Positions 1 through 10,173 of a DNA stretch of 64,000 nt are shown one piece after another. The position numbers and the translations under genes are program-made. Numbering within the stretch: position 1 is the first letter of the stretch; each line of letters begins with the position of its first letter. The notes under the pieces were generated by a model. It was not told the origin of the DNA. It saw nothing but the letters and a program-made list of their open reading frames with translations, and searched no databases. This DNA comes from Azonexus sp. (GTDB lineage Bacteria; Pseudomonadota; Gammaproteobacteria; Burkholderiales; Rhodocyclaceae), in the NCBI GenBank assembly GCA_017983755.1, contig JAGOAU010000003.1:119496-183495 (forward strand). Reading direction: 5' to 3'.

Positions 1-697
1 CGCTGCCGGCGATGCAGGCGTACATCGAGGCGCCGACGCTGTAGATGTCGCTCCACGGCCCGAGATCCTTGCGCGAGCCGTAGTGCTCGGGCGACGCGAA
101 GCCGGGGGTATACATCGGCTTGAGCATCGGCTGGTCGGCCGACAGCGTCTGGCGCGCGGCGCCGAAGTCGATCAGGACCGGCGTATTGTCGCTGCGCAGA
201 TAGACGTTCGACGGCTTGAGGTCGAGATGCAGCAGCTTGTGCGAATGCACTTCGCGCAAGCCGTTGAGCAGGCGCGTGAAGACGCCGCGGATGAAGCGTT
301 CGGTGACTTCGCCGCGGTGCGTCTGGATGAACTCCTGCAGCGTGCGCCCGCGCTCGTATTCCATGACCATGTAAACGGTGTCGTTGGCGCGGAAGAAATT
401 CAGCACGCGGATCACGTTCGGGTGCGAGAGGCGCGCCAGGGCGCGCCCTTCCTCGAAGAAGCATTTCATCCCGTAGCGGAAGGCGCTCTGGTGGTCGGCA
501 GTGATCAGCGGCCTGATTTCCCCTTCGCCGCGCAGGGCCAGGCTGTTGGGCAGATATTCCTTGATCGCCACGCGCGTGCCATCGCCATCGGTCGCCAGAT
601 AGACGATCGAAAACCCGCCGAGCGAGAGCTGGCGGGTGATCGTGTATTCCTCCAGCTGCAGGCCGGCCGGTAACGCATGGTTGGCTTGTTGCGCCAT
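1..697 (-). CDS. Serine/threonine protein kinase, N-terminal 232 residues (cut by window edge)
   Basis: Reading leftward from ATG at 697 (MAQQANHALPAGLQ), the frame stays open to base 1. It shows a Hanks-type kinase fold: a glycine loop (LSLGGFSIVYLA), the VAIKEYLP lysine, a hinge VMEYERG, the catalytic loop HLDLKPSN, the DFGAAR metal-binding segment and the activation-segment motif FASPEHYG. The usual arginine of the HRD motif is leucine (HLD), which is common in bacterial kinases of this type. It is divergent from yicC, with about 80 bases between the starts. Substrate unknown; the C-terminal part lies outside the window. Confidence 0.85.
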   Translation of the reverse strand, partial: MAQQANHALPAGLQLEEYTITRQLSLGGFSIVYLATDGDGTRVAIKEYLPNSLALRGEGEIRPLITADHQSAFRYGMKCFFEEGRALARLSHPNVIRVLNFFRANDTVYMVMEYERGRTLQEFIQTHRGEVTERFIRGVFTRLLNGLREVHSHKLLHLDLKPSNVYLRSDNTPVLIDFGAARQTLSADQPMLKPMYTPGFASPEHYGSRKDLGPWSDIYSVGASMYACIAGS

Positions 698-776
698 TGA
701 TCTCGCGGTTATGATGCAGAACTTGAGGCATTGTCGGGCGTGTTGTCCGGCCTGTAAAGCTGGAGAGCACCCAATA

Positions 777-1643
777 ATGATTTGCAGCATGACCGGTTAT
801 GCAGTGAAGACGCGCGATATCGAGCGCGGCACGCTGCAGCTCGAACTCAAGAGCGTCAATTCGCGCTACCTCGATTTTCACTTTCGCGTCAGCGAGGACC
901 TGCGCGCGCTCGAGATGCCGCTGCGCGAACTGCTGGCGGCGCGCCTGTCGCGCGGCAAGGTGGAATGCCGCCTGTCGTTCAATGCGGCGGCGGCGCGCGG
1001 CGATCAGCTCGAGCTGAACGATGACCTGCTGGCGACCCTGCAGACGCTCAACGACAGCGTTCGTCGCCAGATGCCCGAAGCGCGTGCGCTGTCGGTGAAC
1101 GACGTGCTGCGCTGGCCCGGCATGTTCGGCGACCAGTCCATCGACTTTGCCGCGTTCGGCCCGCCGGTGCTGGCGCTGGCGCGCGAGGTGCTCGACGAGT
1201 TCACCGCCAGCCGTGGCCGCGAGGGTGAAAAACTGGCCGCCATGATCGTCGACCGCGTCAATGCCATGCGCGACATCGTCCGCCGCGTGGCGCCGCGAAT
1301 TCCCGAAGCGCAGGCGGTCTATACCGACAAGCTGCGCCAGCGCCTGACCGAGGCGCTCGGCGGCGCCAGCGACGAGCGCGTGCTGCAGGAAGTGGCGGTG
1401 TTCGCGACGCGCATCGACGTCGCCGAGGAGCTGACGCGGCTGACGACGCATCTCGACGAAGTCGAGCGCGTGCTGAAGCAGGGTGGTTCCTGCGGCAAGC
1501 GCCTCGATTTCCTGATGCAGGAACTCAACCGCGAAGCCAACACGCTGGGTTCGAAATCGGCGATCACCGAGGTCTCGCAGGCATCGATGGACCTCAAGCT
1601 GCTGATCGAGCAGATGCGCGAGCAGATCCAGAATCTGGAGTAA
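777..1643 (+). CDS. yicC: YicC family endoribonuclease
   Basis: 288 residues, the usual YicC length. It begins MICSMTGYA, the family signature, and ends with the conserved DLKLLIEQMREQIQNLE. E. coli YicC is a stress-associated endoribonuclease that acts on mRNAs and sRNAs in the cytoplasm. ATG 777 is chosen over the in-frame upstream codons because GGAGAG at 762-767 sits 9 bases ahead; ATG 789 (MTGYA) is possible but has a worse site. It lies close upstream of the LysM and gmk genes, a common betaproteobacterial arrangement. Confidence 0.92.
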   Translation: MICSMTGYAVKTRDIERGTLQLELKSVNSRYLDFHFRVSEDLRALEMPLRELLAARLSRGKVECRLSFNAAAARGDQLELNDDLLATLQTLNDSVRRQMPEARALSVNDVLRWPGMFGDQSIDFAAFGPPVLALAREVLDEFTASRGREGEKLAAMIVDRVNAMRDIVRRVAPRIPEAQAVYTDKLRQRLTEALGGASDERVLQEVAVFATRIDVAEELTRLTTHLDEVERVLKQGGSCGKRLDFLMQELNREANTLGSKSAITEVSQASMDLKLLIEQMREQIQNLE

Positions 1644-1742
1644 GCCAGGCGATCCGGATTGCCTTGACCCTGTCACAGGGGCCGTCTAGGGTATAGCCAT
1701 GCCGCACCCTTCGGTGCCGGCGCAACGCTGAGGAGATTGAAA

Positions 1743-2216
1743 ATGGGATTGTTCAGCTTTATCAAGGAAGCCGGCGAAAAATTGTTCGGCCACAAGGAAG
1801 AAACGCCGGACATTTCGATCGAGGAGAAAAATCGCCTCAACCAGGTGGCGGCCCAGGCGATCTTCGACCACATCAACAGCCTCGGTCTCAAGTGGAGCAA
1901 CCTGATGGTCAGCTACAAGAGTGGCCAGGTGGTGATTACCGGTTCGACGCCGGACCAGGAAAACCGCGAGAAGATCATTCTGGCGGCGGGCAACGTGCAG
2001 GGCGTCGACAACGTCGACGATCAGTTGACGGTCGACGCGCCGGCCGCCGAGCCGCGTTTCTACACGGTGGTCAAGGGCGATACGCTGTGGAAAATCGCCG
2101 CCAGCCAGTACGGCAACGGCGCCAAGTATCAGGTCATCTTCGAGGCCAATAAGCCGATGCTGAAGGATCCGGACAAGATTTACCCGGGGCAGAACCTGCG
2201 CATTCCCCCGCTCTGA
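1743..2216 (+). CDS. BON and LysM domain protein (YgaU/Kbp-like)
   Basis: 157 residues starting MGLFSFIKEAGEKLFG, the characteristic opening of YgaU/Kbp. A BON domain (about residues 25-95) precedes a C-terminal LysM domain (FYTVVKGDTLWKIA to the end). E. coli Kbp is a potassium-binding protein; LysM suggests glycan contact, but there is no signal peptide. ATG 1743 follows AGGAG at 1731-1735. An in-frame TTG six bases upstream is less likely. Confidence 0.88.
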   Translation: MGLFSFIKEAGEKLFGHKEETPDISIEEKNRLNQVAAQAIFDHINSLGLKWSNLMVSYKSGQVVITGSTPDQENREKIILAAGNVQGVDNVDDQLTVDAPAAEPRFYTVVKGDTLWKIAASQYGNGAKYQVIFEANKPMLKDPDKIYPGQNLRIPPL

Positions 2217-2271
2217 TTGACGCCGGCGCCACTGTCCTTGCGGCAGTGGCGTTGCCGGCATGGAAACCGAT

Positions 2272-2880
2272 ATGGCTGGAAATCTTTACGTCGTCGCCGC
2301 CCCTTCGGGGGCCGGCAAGACCACGCTGGTTCGCCTGCTGCTGGAACAGGAGCCGGCGGTGCATCTCTCGATCTCCTTCACCACGCGGGCCCCGCGGCCC
2401 GGCGAAGAGAACGGGCGCGAGTACCATTTCGTTGCGGTCGACCATTTCAAAAGCATGATTTCCGCCGGCGACTTTCTCGAATGGGCCGAGGTGCACGGGA
2501 ACTATTACGGCACCTCGCAGAAATGGATTGCCGATCAACTGGCCGCCGGCCACGACGTCCTGCTCGAAATTGACTGGCAGGGCGCGCAACAGGTGCGCGC
2601 GGTGTTTCCCCAGGCGATCGGCGTGTTCATCCTGCCGCCGTCGATGGAGGAACTGAGCCGCCGCCTGACCGGGCGCGGCACCGACAGCGCCGAGGTCATC
2701 GCCCGCCGTCTGGCCGCGGCACAGGCCGAGATGCGCCATGTCGGCGAATTCGACTATGTTATTATCAACGACAGTCTGGAACAGGCGCTGGATGACCTGC
2801 GTGCCGTGGTGCGCGCTTCCCGCCTGAACCTGAATGCGCAGCGTGCCCGCCACGCTGCCCTTTTTGCCCGAATGATCTGA
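2272..2880 (+). CDS. gmk: Guanylate kinase
   Basis: About 202 residues. It converts GMP and ATP to GDP and ADP in purine metabolism. The P-loop APSGAGKTT is at the N-terminus, followed by the GMP-binding segment [18 protein letters not shown] 2272 (MAGNLYVV) is preferred since GGAA lies 7 bases upstream; ATG 2260 would add METD. It is followed 14 bases later by rpoZ and then spoT, the classic guanine-nucleotide/stringent-response cluster. One TGCGGTCGAC motif lies inside it. Confidence 0.95.
   Translation: MAGNLYVVAAPSGAGKTTLVRLLLEQEPAVHLSISFTTRAPRPGEENGREYHFVAVDHFKSMISAGDFLEWAEVHGNYYGTSQKWIADQLAAGHDVLLEIDWQGAQQVRAVFPQAIGVFILPPSMEELSRRLTGRGTDSAEVIARRLAAAQAEMRHVGEFDYVIINDSLEQALDDLRAVVRASRLNLNAQRARHAALFARMI
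2433..2442 (+). repeat. TGCGGTCGAC dispersed motif, copy 1
   Basis: Exact 10-mer inside gmk, followed at the expected spacing by the A/T-rich tracts TTTCAAAA and ATGATTT. Confidence 0.5.
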
Positions 2881-2894
2881 TTTAGAGGTATTGC

Positions 2895-3101
2895 ATGGCC
2901 CGCGTAACGATCGACGATTGCCTGAAAAAGATTCCCAACCGCTTCCAGATGACCTTGGCCGCCACCTACCGTGCCCGCCAGATCGCCAACGGCGCGACGC
3001 CAATGGTCGAAGCCAGCCGCGACAAGCCGACGGTGATCGCCCTGCGCGAAATGGCGCTCGGCAAGTTTGGCGTGGAAGTCCTCAACCGCGGTCAGGCCTG
3101 A
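2895..3101 (+). CDS. rpoZ: RNA polymerase omega subunit
   Basis: 68 residues, [17 protein letters not shown] at the start, matching the family in sequence and length. Omega stabilises the beta-prime subunit and forms part of a ppGpp-binding site on RNA polymerase. It is located between gmk and spoT as in most gamma- and betaproteobacteria. AGAGG a few bases upstream serves as the ribosome-binding site. Confidence 0.96.
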   Translation: MARVTIDDCLKKIPNRFQMTLAATYRARQIANGATPMVEASRDKPTVIALREMALGKFGVEVLNRGQA

Positions 3102-3122
3102 GGTCGGGGGCGGTGACGACAG

Positions 3123-5276
3123 ATGGGTCCAGTGCCGTCTTCGCAGCCGCCTTCCACCGAGGAACCCGCCTACCGGGTTTTCCTCGATAGTCTCGATTAC
3201 CTATCCCCTGCTGACGTAACCCGCATCAAGGAGGCGTATGCCTTCTCGGCGCGCGCCCATGCCAACCAGAAGCGCATGTCGGGCGAGCCCTACATCACGC
3301 ATCCGCTGGCGGTTGCCGGGGCAGTGGTCGAGTGGCGCATGGACGGCGAAGCCGTTGCTGCTGCGCTGCTGCACGATGTGCTGGAAGACACCGGCACCAC
3401 CAAGCGCGAACTGACCGACCGCTTCGGGCGCGAGGTCGCCGAGCTGGTCGACGGGTTGTCCAAGCTCGACAAGATGGAGTTCGCCTCCTACCAGGAGGCG
3501 CAGGCGGAAAACTTCCGCAAGATGCTGATGGCCATGGCGCGTGACCTGCGCGTCGTGCTGATCAAGCTGGCTGACCGCCAGCACAACCTGCAGACGATGG
3601 CGGCGATGCGCCCAGACAAGCGCCGCCGCATCGCCCTCGAAACCCTCGAAATCTACGCGCCGATTGCCCTGCGTCTCGGGCTCAACAAGCTCTACCGGGA
3701 ACTGCAGGACACTTCCTTCCGCCTGATCCATCCGCATCGCGCCGAGGTGCTGGCCAAGGCGATGCATGCGGCGCGCGGCAATCGCAGCGAACTCCTGACA
3801 CGCATCCAGGATGCGATCACCGGCAAGCTGAGAGGGGCCGGGCTGCATGCCGAGGTTTTCGGCCGCGAAAAAAGCCTGTACTCGATCTACCGCAAGATGC
3901 GCGAAAAGCTGCTGTCGTTCTCGCAGGTGCTCGACATCTACGGCTTCCGCGTTGTCGTCGACAACGTGCCGACCTGCTACCTGGCGCTCGGTGCGCTGCA
4001 CAGCCTGTACAAGCCGGTGCCCGGTAAGTTCAAGGACTACATCGCGATTCCCAAGGCCAACGGCTACCAGTCGCTACACACCACGCTGATCGGACCCTAC
4101 GGCACGCCGGTCGAGGTGCAGGTCCGCACCCAGGAAATGCACCACGTCGCCCAGGAAGGCGTGGCGGCACACTGGCTCTACAAGGACACCGAGGAAAGCG
4201 GCGCCGACCTGCAGATCAAGACGCACAAATGGCTGCAGTCGCTGCTCGAGATGCAGAGCAACGATTCCGCCGAATTCTTCGAGAACGTCAAGATCGACCT
4301 CTTCCCCGACGAGGTCTACGTGTTCACGCCCAAGGGCAAGATCATGGCCATGCCGCGCGGCGCGACGATCGTCGATTTCGCCTACAACGTGCATACCGAT
4401 GTCGGCCACCATTGCTCGGCGGCGCGCATCAATCAGGATCTCGTTCCGCTGCGTACCGAGCTGCGCAACGGCGACATGGTCGAGATCATCACCTCGCCGC
4501 AGGCCAGTCCCAACCCGGTGTGGCTCAACTACGTCAAGACCGGCCGCGCGCGCAGCAAGATCCGCCATTTTCTGCGCACCATGCAGAACGAGGAGTCGGC
4601 ACGCCTTGGCGAGCGCCTGCTGCGCCAAGAACTGCTGACCCTGGGCGTGGTGCCGATCTCGATCCCTACCGAAGCCTGGGACCAGCTGGTCAAGTCCAGC
4701 GGCCAGAAGTCGATCGAGGAGCTGTACACCGACATCGGCCTCGGTAAGCGCCTGCCGTCGGTCGTCGCCCGACGCCTGCTGGCGCGCGAGGACATGTCGC
4801 CCGATTCGCCGAGCAACATGGCGCTCGCCATCCACGGCACCGAAGGCATGGCCATCCAGCTCGCCCGCTGCTGCCAGCCGATCCCGGGCGACCCGATCAT
4901 CGGCTCGATCAAGAAGGGCAGCGGCCTGGTCATCCATACCCACGACTGTCCGACCATCCGCAAATCGCGGTCGACCGAGCCGCAGAAGTGGATCGACGTC
5001 GAGTGGGAACCGGAAGAGGGCAAACTGTTCGAGATCCGCATCAAGGTCGAGGTCAAGAACACGCGCGGCGTGCTGGCGCAGGTGGCTTCCGCCATTGCCG
5101 AAGCCGGCTCGAACATCGAGCATGTGGCGATGGATTCCGATCCCGAGCGGCTGTTCACGCTGCTCCGCTTCACCATCCAGGTCGCCCACCGCAACCACCT
5201 GGCGGCGGTCATGCGCGGCCTGCGTCACATCCCCGAGGTCACGCGCATCGTCCGCGAACGCGGAGGCGAGGCTTGA
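3123..5276 (+). CDS. spoT: Bifunctional (p)ppGpp synthase/hydrolase
   Basis: 717 residues, typical for SpoT/Rsh. The HD hydrolase domain is intact (H84-D85 in LLHDVLEDT, with H46 upstream), so hydrolysis should occur. The synthase domain follows (KSLYSIYRKM, DIYGFRVVV), then a TGS domain (DEVYVFTPKGKIMAMPRG), a cysteine-containing linker (ARCCQPIPGD) and a C-terminal ACT domain. It sets the cellular alarmone level together with a RelA encoded elsewhere. The stop codon overlaps the TTG start of dadA. Confidence 0.95.
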   Translation: MGPVPSSQPPSTEEPAYRVFLDSLDYLSPADVTRIKEAYAFSARAHANQKRMSGEPYITHPLAVAGAVVEWRMDGEAVAAALLHDVLEDTGTTKRELTDRFGREVAELVDGLSKLDKMEFASYQEAQAENFRKMLMAMARDLRVVLIKLADRQHNLQTMAAMRPDKRRRIALETLEIYAPIALRLGLNKLYRELQDTSFRLIHPHRAEVLAKAMHAARGNRSELLTRIQDAITGKLRGAGLHAEVFGREKSLYSIYRKMREKLLSFSQVLDIYGFRVVVDNVPTCYLALGALHSLYKPVPGKFKDYIAIPKANGYQSLHTTLIGPYGTPVEVQVRTQEMHHVAQEGVAAHWLYKDTEESGADLQIKTHKWLQSLLEMQSNDSAEFFENVKIDLFPDEVYVFTPKGKIMAMPRGATIVDFAYNVHTDVGHHCSAARINQDLVPLRTELRNGDMVEIITSPQASPNPVWLNYVKTGRARSKIRHFLRTMQNEESARLGERLLRQELLTLGVVPISIPTEAWDQLVKSSGQKSIEELYTDIGLGKRLPSVVARRLLAREDMSPDSPSNMALAIHGTEGMAIQLARCCQPIPGDPIIGSIKKGSGLVIHTHDCPTIRKSRSTEPQKWIDVEWEPEEGKLFEIRIKVEVKNTRGVLAQVASAIAEAGSNIEHVAMDSDPERLFTLLRFTIQVAHRNHLAAVMRGLRHIPEVTRIVRERGGEA

Positions 5277-6526
5277 GGGTTCTGGTTCTGGGGGCCGGGG
5301 TGGTCGGCACCACCAGCGCCTGGTATCTGGCGCGCGCCGGGCACGAGGTGACGGTGGTGGACCGGCAGCCGGTGGCCGGCAACGAAACCAGCTATGCCAA
5401 CGGCGGCCAGATTTCGGTGTCGCACGCCGAGCCGTGGGCCAACCCGCATGTCCTGCCGCAGGTGCTCAAGTGGCTGGGCAAGGAAGACGCGCCGCTGCTC
5501 TGGCGCTGGCGCGCCGACCCGGCACAGCTGATGTGGGGCCTGCGCTTCCTGCGCGAATGCCTGCCCGGGCGCACGCGGCAGAACATCGCCGCTATCGTCG
5601 CGCTGTCGCTCTACAGCCGCGGCTGCCTGCAGGCCTTGCGCCGCGAGCTGAACCTTGAATACGACCAGCTCGAACGCGGCATCCTGCATGTTTACACGCA
5701 GCCCGACGCCTTTGTACAGGCGGTCGAGGCGGCGAAGACCATGCGCCGCTTCGGGCTCGACCGCGAAACGGTCAGTGCCGAGCGCTGCATCGAAATCGAG
5801 CCGGCGCTGGCCGGCGCCCGCCACCTGCTGGTCGGCGGCGACTACACGCCGTCGGACGAATCGGGCGACGCCCACAAATTCACGCGCGCGCTGGCTGACC
5901 GGGCTGCTTCGCAGGGCGTCGATTTTCGCCTCAACCTGACGGTCGACCGCATCGCGCCCGGCGGCAGCCAGATCGCCGGCATCCTGGTGAATGGCCCGGC
6001 CGGCAGCGAACTGCTGACCGCCGATGCCTACGTGGTGGCGCTAGGCAGCTATACGCCGCTGCTGCTGCGGCCGCTCGGCATCAGTCTGCCGGTGGTGCCG
6101 GCCAAGGGCTATTCGGCGACCGTGGCGCTGCCCGACGATGCCGCGGCGCCGACCGTCAGCCTGACCGACGACGAGCACCGGCTGGTTTTCTCGCGCCTCG
6201 GCAAGCGCCTGCGCGTCGCCGGCACGGCGGAATTCAACGGCTACAACCTCGACCTCAATGCCGTCCGTTGTGCAGCCTTGATGCAGCGCACGCGGCAACT
6301 CTTTCCAGCCCTGCAAACCGCCGGCGAGCCGGAGTTCTGGTGCGGCCTGCGCCCGGCAACGCCATCCAACGTGCCCTGTATCGGGCGCACGCGCTACGGC
6401 AACCTGTGGCTCAACACCGGCCACGGCACGCTCGGCTGGACGATGTCCTGCGGTTCCGCAGCCGCCCTTGCCGATCTCATCGACGGCCGCCGCCCGGTGC
6501 CGGATTTCCCCTTCCTGCAGTGCTGA
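5273..6526 (+). CDS. dadA: D-amino acid dehydrogenase, small subunit type
   Basis: 417 residues. This FAD enzyme oxidises D-amino acids to 2-oxo acids and feeds electrons to quinone. The N-terminus is the dinucleotide-binding motif VLVLGAGVVGTTSAW. No ATG fits; TTG 5273 overlaps the spoT stop (TTGA), and GGAGG at 5262-5266 lies 6 bases ahead, which makes this start convincing and suggests translational coupling to spoT. The C-terminal motif GHGTLGWTMSCGSA is typical of DadA. Confidence 0.9.
   Translation: MRVLVLGAGVVGTTSAWYLARAGHEVTVVDRQPVAGNETSYANGGQISVSHAEPWANPHVLPQVLKWLGKEDAPLLWRWRADPAQLMWGLRFLRECLPGRTRQNIAAIVALSLYSRGCLQALRRELNLEYDQLERGILHVYTQPDAFVQAVEAAKTMRRFGLDRETVSAERCIEIEPALAGARHLLVGGDYTPSDESGDAHKFTRALADRAASQGVDFRLNLTVDRIAPGGSQIAGILVNGPAGSELLTADAYVVALGSYTPLLLRPLGISLPVVPAKGYSATVALPDDAAAPTVSLTDDEHRLVFSRLGKRLRVAGTAEFNGYNLDLNAVRCAALMQRTRQLFPALQTAGEPEFWCGLRPATPSNVPCIGRTRYGNLWLNTGHGTLGWTMSCGSAAALADLIDGRRPVPDFPFLQC
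5942..5951 (-). repeat. TGCGGTCGAC dispersed motif, copy 2
   Basis: Minus-strand copy inside dadA; only the second A-rich tract (GCGAAAATCG) is present downstream of the core. Confidence 0.4.
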
Positions 6527-7281
6527 TCGACACCCACTGCCACCTCGATGCGGCCGAATTCGATGCCGACCGCGACGTGGTGCATGCGGCGGCGCTGGCC
6601 GGCGGGGTGGCGCGCATCGTGGTGCCGGCGGTTGCGGTCGACGGCTTCCAGAAGGCAAAAACCGTGGTCGAGCGCTATCCGGGCTGCGTTGCTGCCTACG
6701 GCATCCATCCGCTCTATGTGATGCAGGCGAAAGAGGCCGATCTGGCTGTGCTGCGCGAGTGGCTGGCGAAGGAGATGCCGCTGGCGGTCGGCGAGATCGG
6801 CCTCGATGGCTACGTCGCCGACGTCGACCCCGCACGCCAGGAATTCTTCTTCGTCGAGCAGCTGAAGCTGGCCCGCGAGTTCGATCTGCCGGTATTGCTG
6901 CATGTCCGGCGTGCCGTCGACCAGATTCTCAAGCACCTGCGGCGCATCCGCGTGCGCGGCGGCATCGCCCATGCCTTCAACGGCAGTCGCCAGCAGGCCG
7001 ACGAGTTCATCAAGCTCGGCTTCAAGCTCGGCTTTGGCGGCGCCATGACCTTTTCCGGCTCCACCCGCATCCGCGCGCTGGCCGCCGAGCTACCCCTCGA
7101 CGCCATCGTTCTCGAAACCGACGCACCCGACATTCCGCCGGCCTGGCTGGGTGGCGGGCGCAATACGCCGGGCGAACTGCCGCGCATTGCCGCCGTGCTG
7201 GCCGAGCTGCGCGGCGTCGGGTGTGCAGACATCGCTGTTGCCAGCACCGCAACTGCCCGCGCCATCCTGCCGGGCATTTGA
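6520..7281 (+). CDS. TatD family metal-dependent hydrolase (putative DNase)
   Basis: About 253 residues. The motif LIDTHCHLD opens the protein and supplies two metal ligands; the GEIGLDGY and LETDAPDIPP motifs complete the TIM-barrel metal site. Family members are 3'-5' exonucleases or deoxyribonucleases (YcfH/TatD). The start is taken as GTG 6520, overlapping dadA by 7 bases; no strong ribosome site is visible, and a different non-ATG start is possible. Confidence 0.82.
   Translation: MLIDTHCHLDAAEFDADRDVVHAAALAGGVARIVVPAVAVDGFQKAKTVVERYPGCVAAYGIHPLYVMQAKEADLAVLREWLAKEMPLAVGEIGLDGYVADVDPARQEFFFVEQLKLAREFDLPVLLHVRRAVDQILKHLRRIRVRGGIAHAFNGSRQQADEFIKLGFKLGFGGAMTFSGSTRIRALAAELPLDAIVLETDAPDIPPAWLGGGRNTPGELPRIAAVLAELRGVGCADIAVASTATARAILPGI
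6633..6642 (+). repeat. TGCGGTCGAC dispersed motif, copy 3
   Basis: Inside the TatD-family gene; followed by CAGAAGGCAAAAACC, which holds the second A-tract. Confidence 0.45.
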
Positions 7282-7376
7282 GCTGACACAACCCGATTGC
7301 GAATTGCTCCCGCTAAATGGCGAGTGTTTGATCTGCGCTAAGCATTGGCAAACGCTAATGGAGTAAATTGTCCGTG

Positions 7377-7457
7377 TTGGGTTCCCATCGGGAACGGGCA
7401 ATCAGGGAGTGCCGTGACAGGGTGGGGCGACAGCCCCACCCGCCGGCTGCAACCCGA
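7377..7457 (+). promoter_or_regulatory. Structured 5' leader of napGH (possible cis-regulatory RNA)
   Basis: Between the TatD gene and napG several helices can be drawn. A closing helix pairs 7377-7383 (TTGGGTT) with 7451-7457 (AACCCGA). A small hairpin GTTCCC/GGGAAC lies at 7381-7395. A long stem has a 9-bp perfect top (7420-7428 with 7433-7441, loop GACA) on a 4-bp base (7411-7414 with 7444-7447). The closing helix shares 7381-7383 with the small hairpin and covers part of the GAGG ribosome site (7456-7459), so two exclusive folds are possible. I could not match it to a known riboswitch class. Confidence 0.45.
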
Positions 7458-7464
7458 GGTTTTT

Positions 7465-8346
7465 ATGGCGACGACGAACAGCAAATCCCCCAAGAGCGGC
7501 GCCGCGCGCCGCCAGTTTATTTTCGATGCCGCCAAGATGGCCTGCGGCGTCGGCATGCTCGGCCTCGGTCTCGGGTTTTACGCCAAGCAGGCGAAGGCCT
7601 TGCCGGCCCTCGCGCTGCGCCCGCCCGGTGCGCTGCCGGAAAGCGACTTTCTCGGCGCCTGCATCCGCTGCGGCCTGTGCGTGCGCGACTGCCCGTACAA
7701 CACGCTGGAACTCGCCAAGCCGGAAACGCCGGTCGCTACCGGCACGCCCTACTTCACGGCGCGCAACATCCCGTGCGAAATGTGCGAGGACATCCCCTGC
7801 GTCAAGGCCTGCCCGACGACGGCGCTCGATCATCAGCTGACCGACATCAACAAGGCGAAGATGGGCATCGCCGTCCTCATCGACCACGAAACCTGCCTCA
7901 ATTTCCTCGGCCTGCGCTGCGACGTCTGCTACCGCGTGTGCCCGGTGATCGACAAGGCGATCACGCTGGAAAAGGTGCCCAATCCGCGCACCGGCCGCCA
8001 CGCCATGTTCCTGCCGACCGTGCATTCCGAGCATTGCACCGGCTGCGGCAAGTGCGAGAAATCCTGTGTCCTCGAGGAAGCGGCGATCCGCGTCCTGCCG
8101 CCCAAGCTGGCCAAGGGCGAGCTTGGCCAGCACTATCGCCTGGGTTGGGAAGAACAGAAAAAGGCCGGCCACTCGCTGCTGGACGAATCGAAGATGATCG
8201 ACCTGCCCGACCGCCTGCCGGAAGGCGCGACGCTGCCCGGCCATTACGACCCGGCCTCCGGTCATACCGAACCGATGCGCGGCATGGCTGGCAGCGAGGC
8301 CGGCATCATTCCGAGCTTGCCACCCGGTCTGGGAGGCAAACCATGA
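7465..8346 (+). CDS. napG: Quinol dehydrogenase ferredoxin subunit NapG
   Basis: 293 residues. A twin-arginine-like export signal ([17 protein letters not shown]) is followed by four cysteine clusters for [4Fe-4S] centres: [43 protein letters not shown] and [11 protein letters not shown]. With membrane NapH it passes electrons from quinol to periplasmic acceptors, classically nitrate reductase NapAB. ATG 7465 follows GAGG by 5 bases. The stop overlaps the napH start (ATGA). No napA, napB or napC is in the window. Confidence 0.92.
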   Translation: MATTNSKSPKSGAARRQFIFDAAKMACGVGMLGLGLGFYAKQAKALPALALRPPGALPESDFLGACIRCGLCVRDCPYNTLELAKPETPVATGTPYFTARNIPCEMCEDIPCVKACPTTALDHQLTDINKAKMGIAVLIDHETCLNFLGLRCDVCYRVCPVIDKAITLEKVPNPRTGRHAMFLPTVHSEHCTGCGKCEKSCVLEEAAIRVLPPKLAKGELGQHYRLGWEEQKKAGHSLLDESKMIDLPDRLPEGATLPGHYDPASGHTEPMRGMAGSEAGIIPSLPPGLGGKP

Positions 8347-9218
8347 GCGGCAAGCGCATCGGCGCCGAGGCGGTCGAGTCGAAAGGCTGGCTGCGCGCCC
8401 ACAAGTGGCTGATCCTGCGGCGCATCTCGCAAGTCGGCATTCTCGCCCTGTTCCTGCTCGGCCCGCTGGCCGGCATCTGGATCGTCAAGGGCAACCTGAA
8501 CTACAGTTATACGCTCGATTTCCTGCCGCTGACCGACCCGTACGTGGCGCTCCAGGCGGCGATGACCGGCCATGTGCCGGAAAAGCTCGGGCTGATCGGC
8601 CTCGCCATCGTGCTGCTCTTCTATTTCCTGGTCGGCGGCCGCGCCTATTGCAGCTGGGTCTGCCCGGTCAATCTGGTCACCGATGCTGCAGGCTGGCTGC
8701 GCGATCGCCTGGGAATCAAGGGCAGCGTCCATTTCTCGCGCAACACGCGCTACTGGATTCTGGCCATGACGCTGGTCGGCTCGGCAGCAACCGGTGTCGT
8801 GCTGTGGGAGCTCATCAATCCCGTGTCGATGCTGCATCGCGGCCTGATTTTCGGCCTCGGCGCGACGTGGACCATCGTCCTCGCCGTCTTCCTGTTCGAT
8901 CTATTCGTGATGAGCCGCGGCTGGTGCGGTCGACTCTGTCCGGTGGGGGCTTTCTACAGCCTGCTTGGCCGCTGGAGCCCGCTGCGCGTCGCGGCGCCGC
9001 AACGCGCCGCCTGCAACGACTGCATGGACTGCTTCGAGGTCTGCCCCGAACCGCAGGTCATTCGTCCGGCCCTGAAGGGTGAGGGCAAAGGCATCGGGCC
9101 GGTGATCCTGGCACCGAACTGCACCAACTGCGGCCGCTGCATCGATGTCTGCTCGAAAGAGGTGTTTTCCTTCGGGCTGCGTTTCAACAACCCGGCTTCG
9201 ACCGCCAGGGCGGAGTGA
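8343..9218 (+). CDS. napH: Quinol dehydrogenase membrane subunit NapH
   Basis: 291 residues with about four membrane segments. The cytoplasmic CSWVCP and CGRLCP motifs are those of the NapH/NosR family. Two [4Fe-4S] motifs near the C-terminus ([12 protein letters not shown] and [11 protein letters not shown]) complete the set. It is translationally coupled to napG by a 4-base overlap and followed by a hairpin terminator. It probably takes electrons from the quinone pool and gives them to NapG. Confidence 0.93.
   Translation: MSGKRIGAEAVESKGWLRAHKWLILRRISQVGILALFLLGPLAGIWIVKGNLNYSYTLDFLPLTDPYVALQAAMTGHVPEKLGLIGLAIVLLFYFLVGGRAYCSWVCPVNLVTDAAGWLRDRLGIKGSVHFSRNTRYWILAMTLVGSAATGVVLWELINPVSMLHRGLIFGLGATWTIVLAVFLFDLFVMSRGWCGRLCPVGAFYSLLGRWSPLRVAAPQRAACNDCMDCFEVCPEPQVIRPALKGEGKGIGPVILAPNCTNCGRCIDVCSKEVFSFGLRFNNPASTARAE
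8925..8934 (+). repeat. TGCGGTCGAC dispersed motif, copy 4
   Basis: Inside napH; the only copy with no A/T-rich tract downstream, so it may be a chance or codon-driven match. Confidence 0.25.
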
Positions 9219-9236
9219 TTCCGTCCAGCAAACAAA

Positions 9237-9259
9237 AAGGGGAGCTGCCGGCTCCCCTT
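9237..9259. terminator. Bidirectional terminator between napH and rpoH
   Basis: 9-bp stem AAGGGGAGC/GCTCCCCTT with a 5-base loop, flanked by A and T runs, between two convergent genes. Confidence 0.8.
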
Positions 9260-9281
9260 CGTTCTTGAGCGCGCCTGTCGA

Positions 9282-10139
<858 letters not shown>

Positions 10140-10173
10140 GGCGTACGGTTCTCCTTCATGATTCACGATCATT

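Noticed and set aside
7328-7341. FNR-like half site (TTGAT-N4-GCTAA) upstream of napG
   Set aside because: Only the first half matches TTGAT-N4-ATCAA; the second half has three mismatches.
7377-7457. Cobalamin or molybdenum-cofactor riboswitch before napG
   Set aside because: Short resemblances (AATCAGGGAG, CCGGCTGCAAC) do not extend to the full conserved core of either class as I know them, so no class is claimed.
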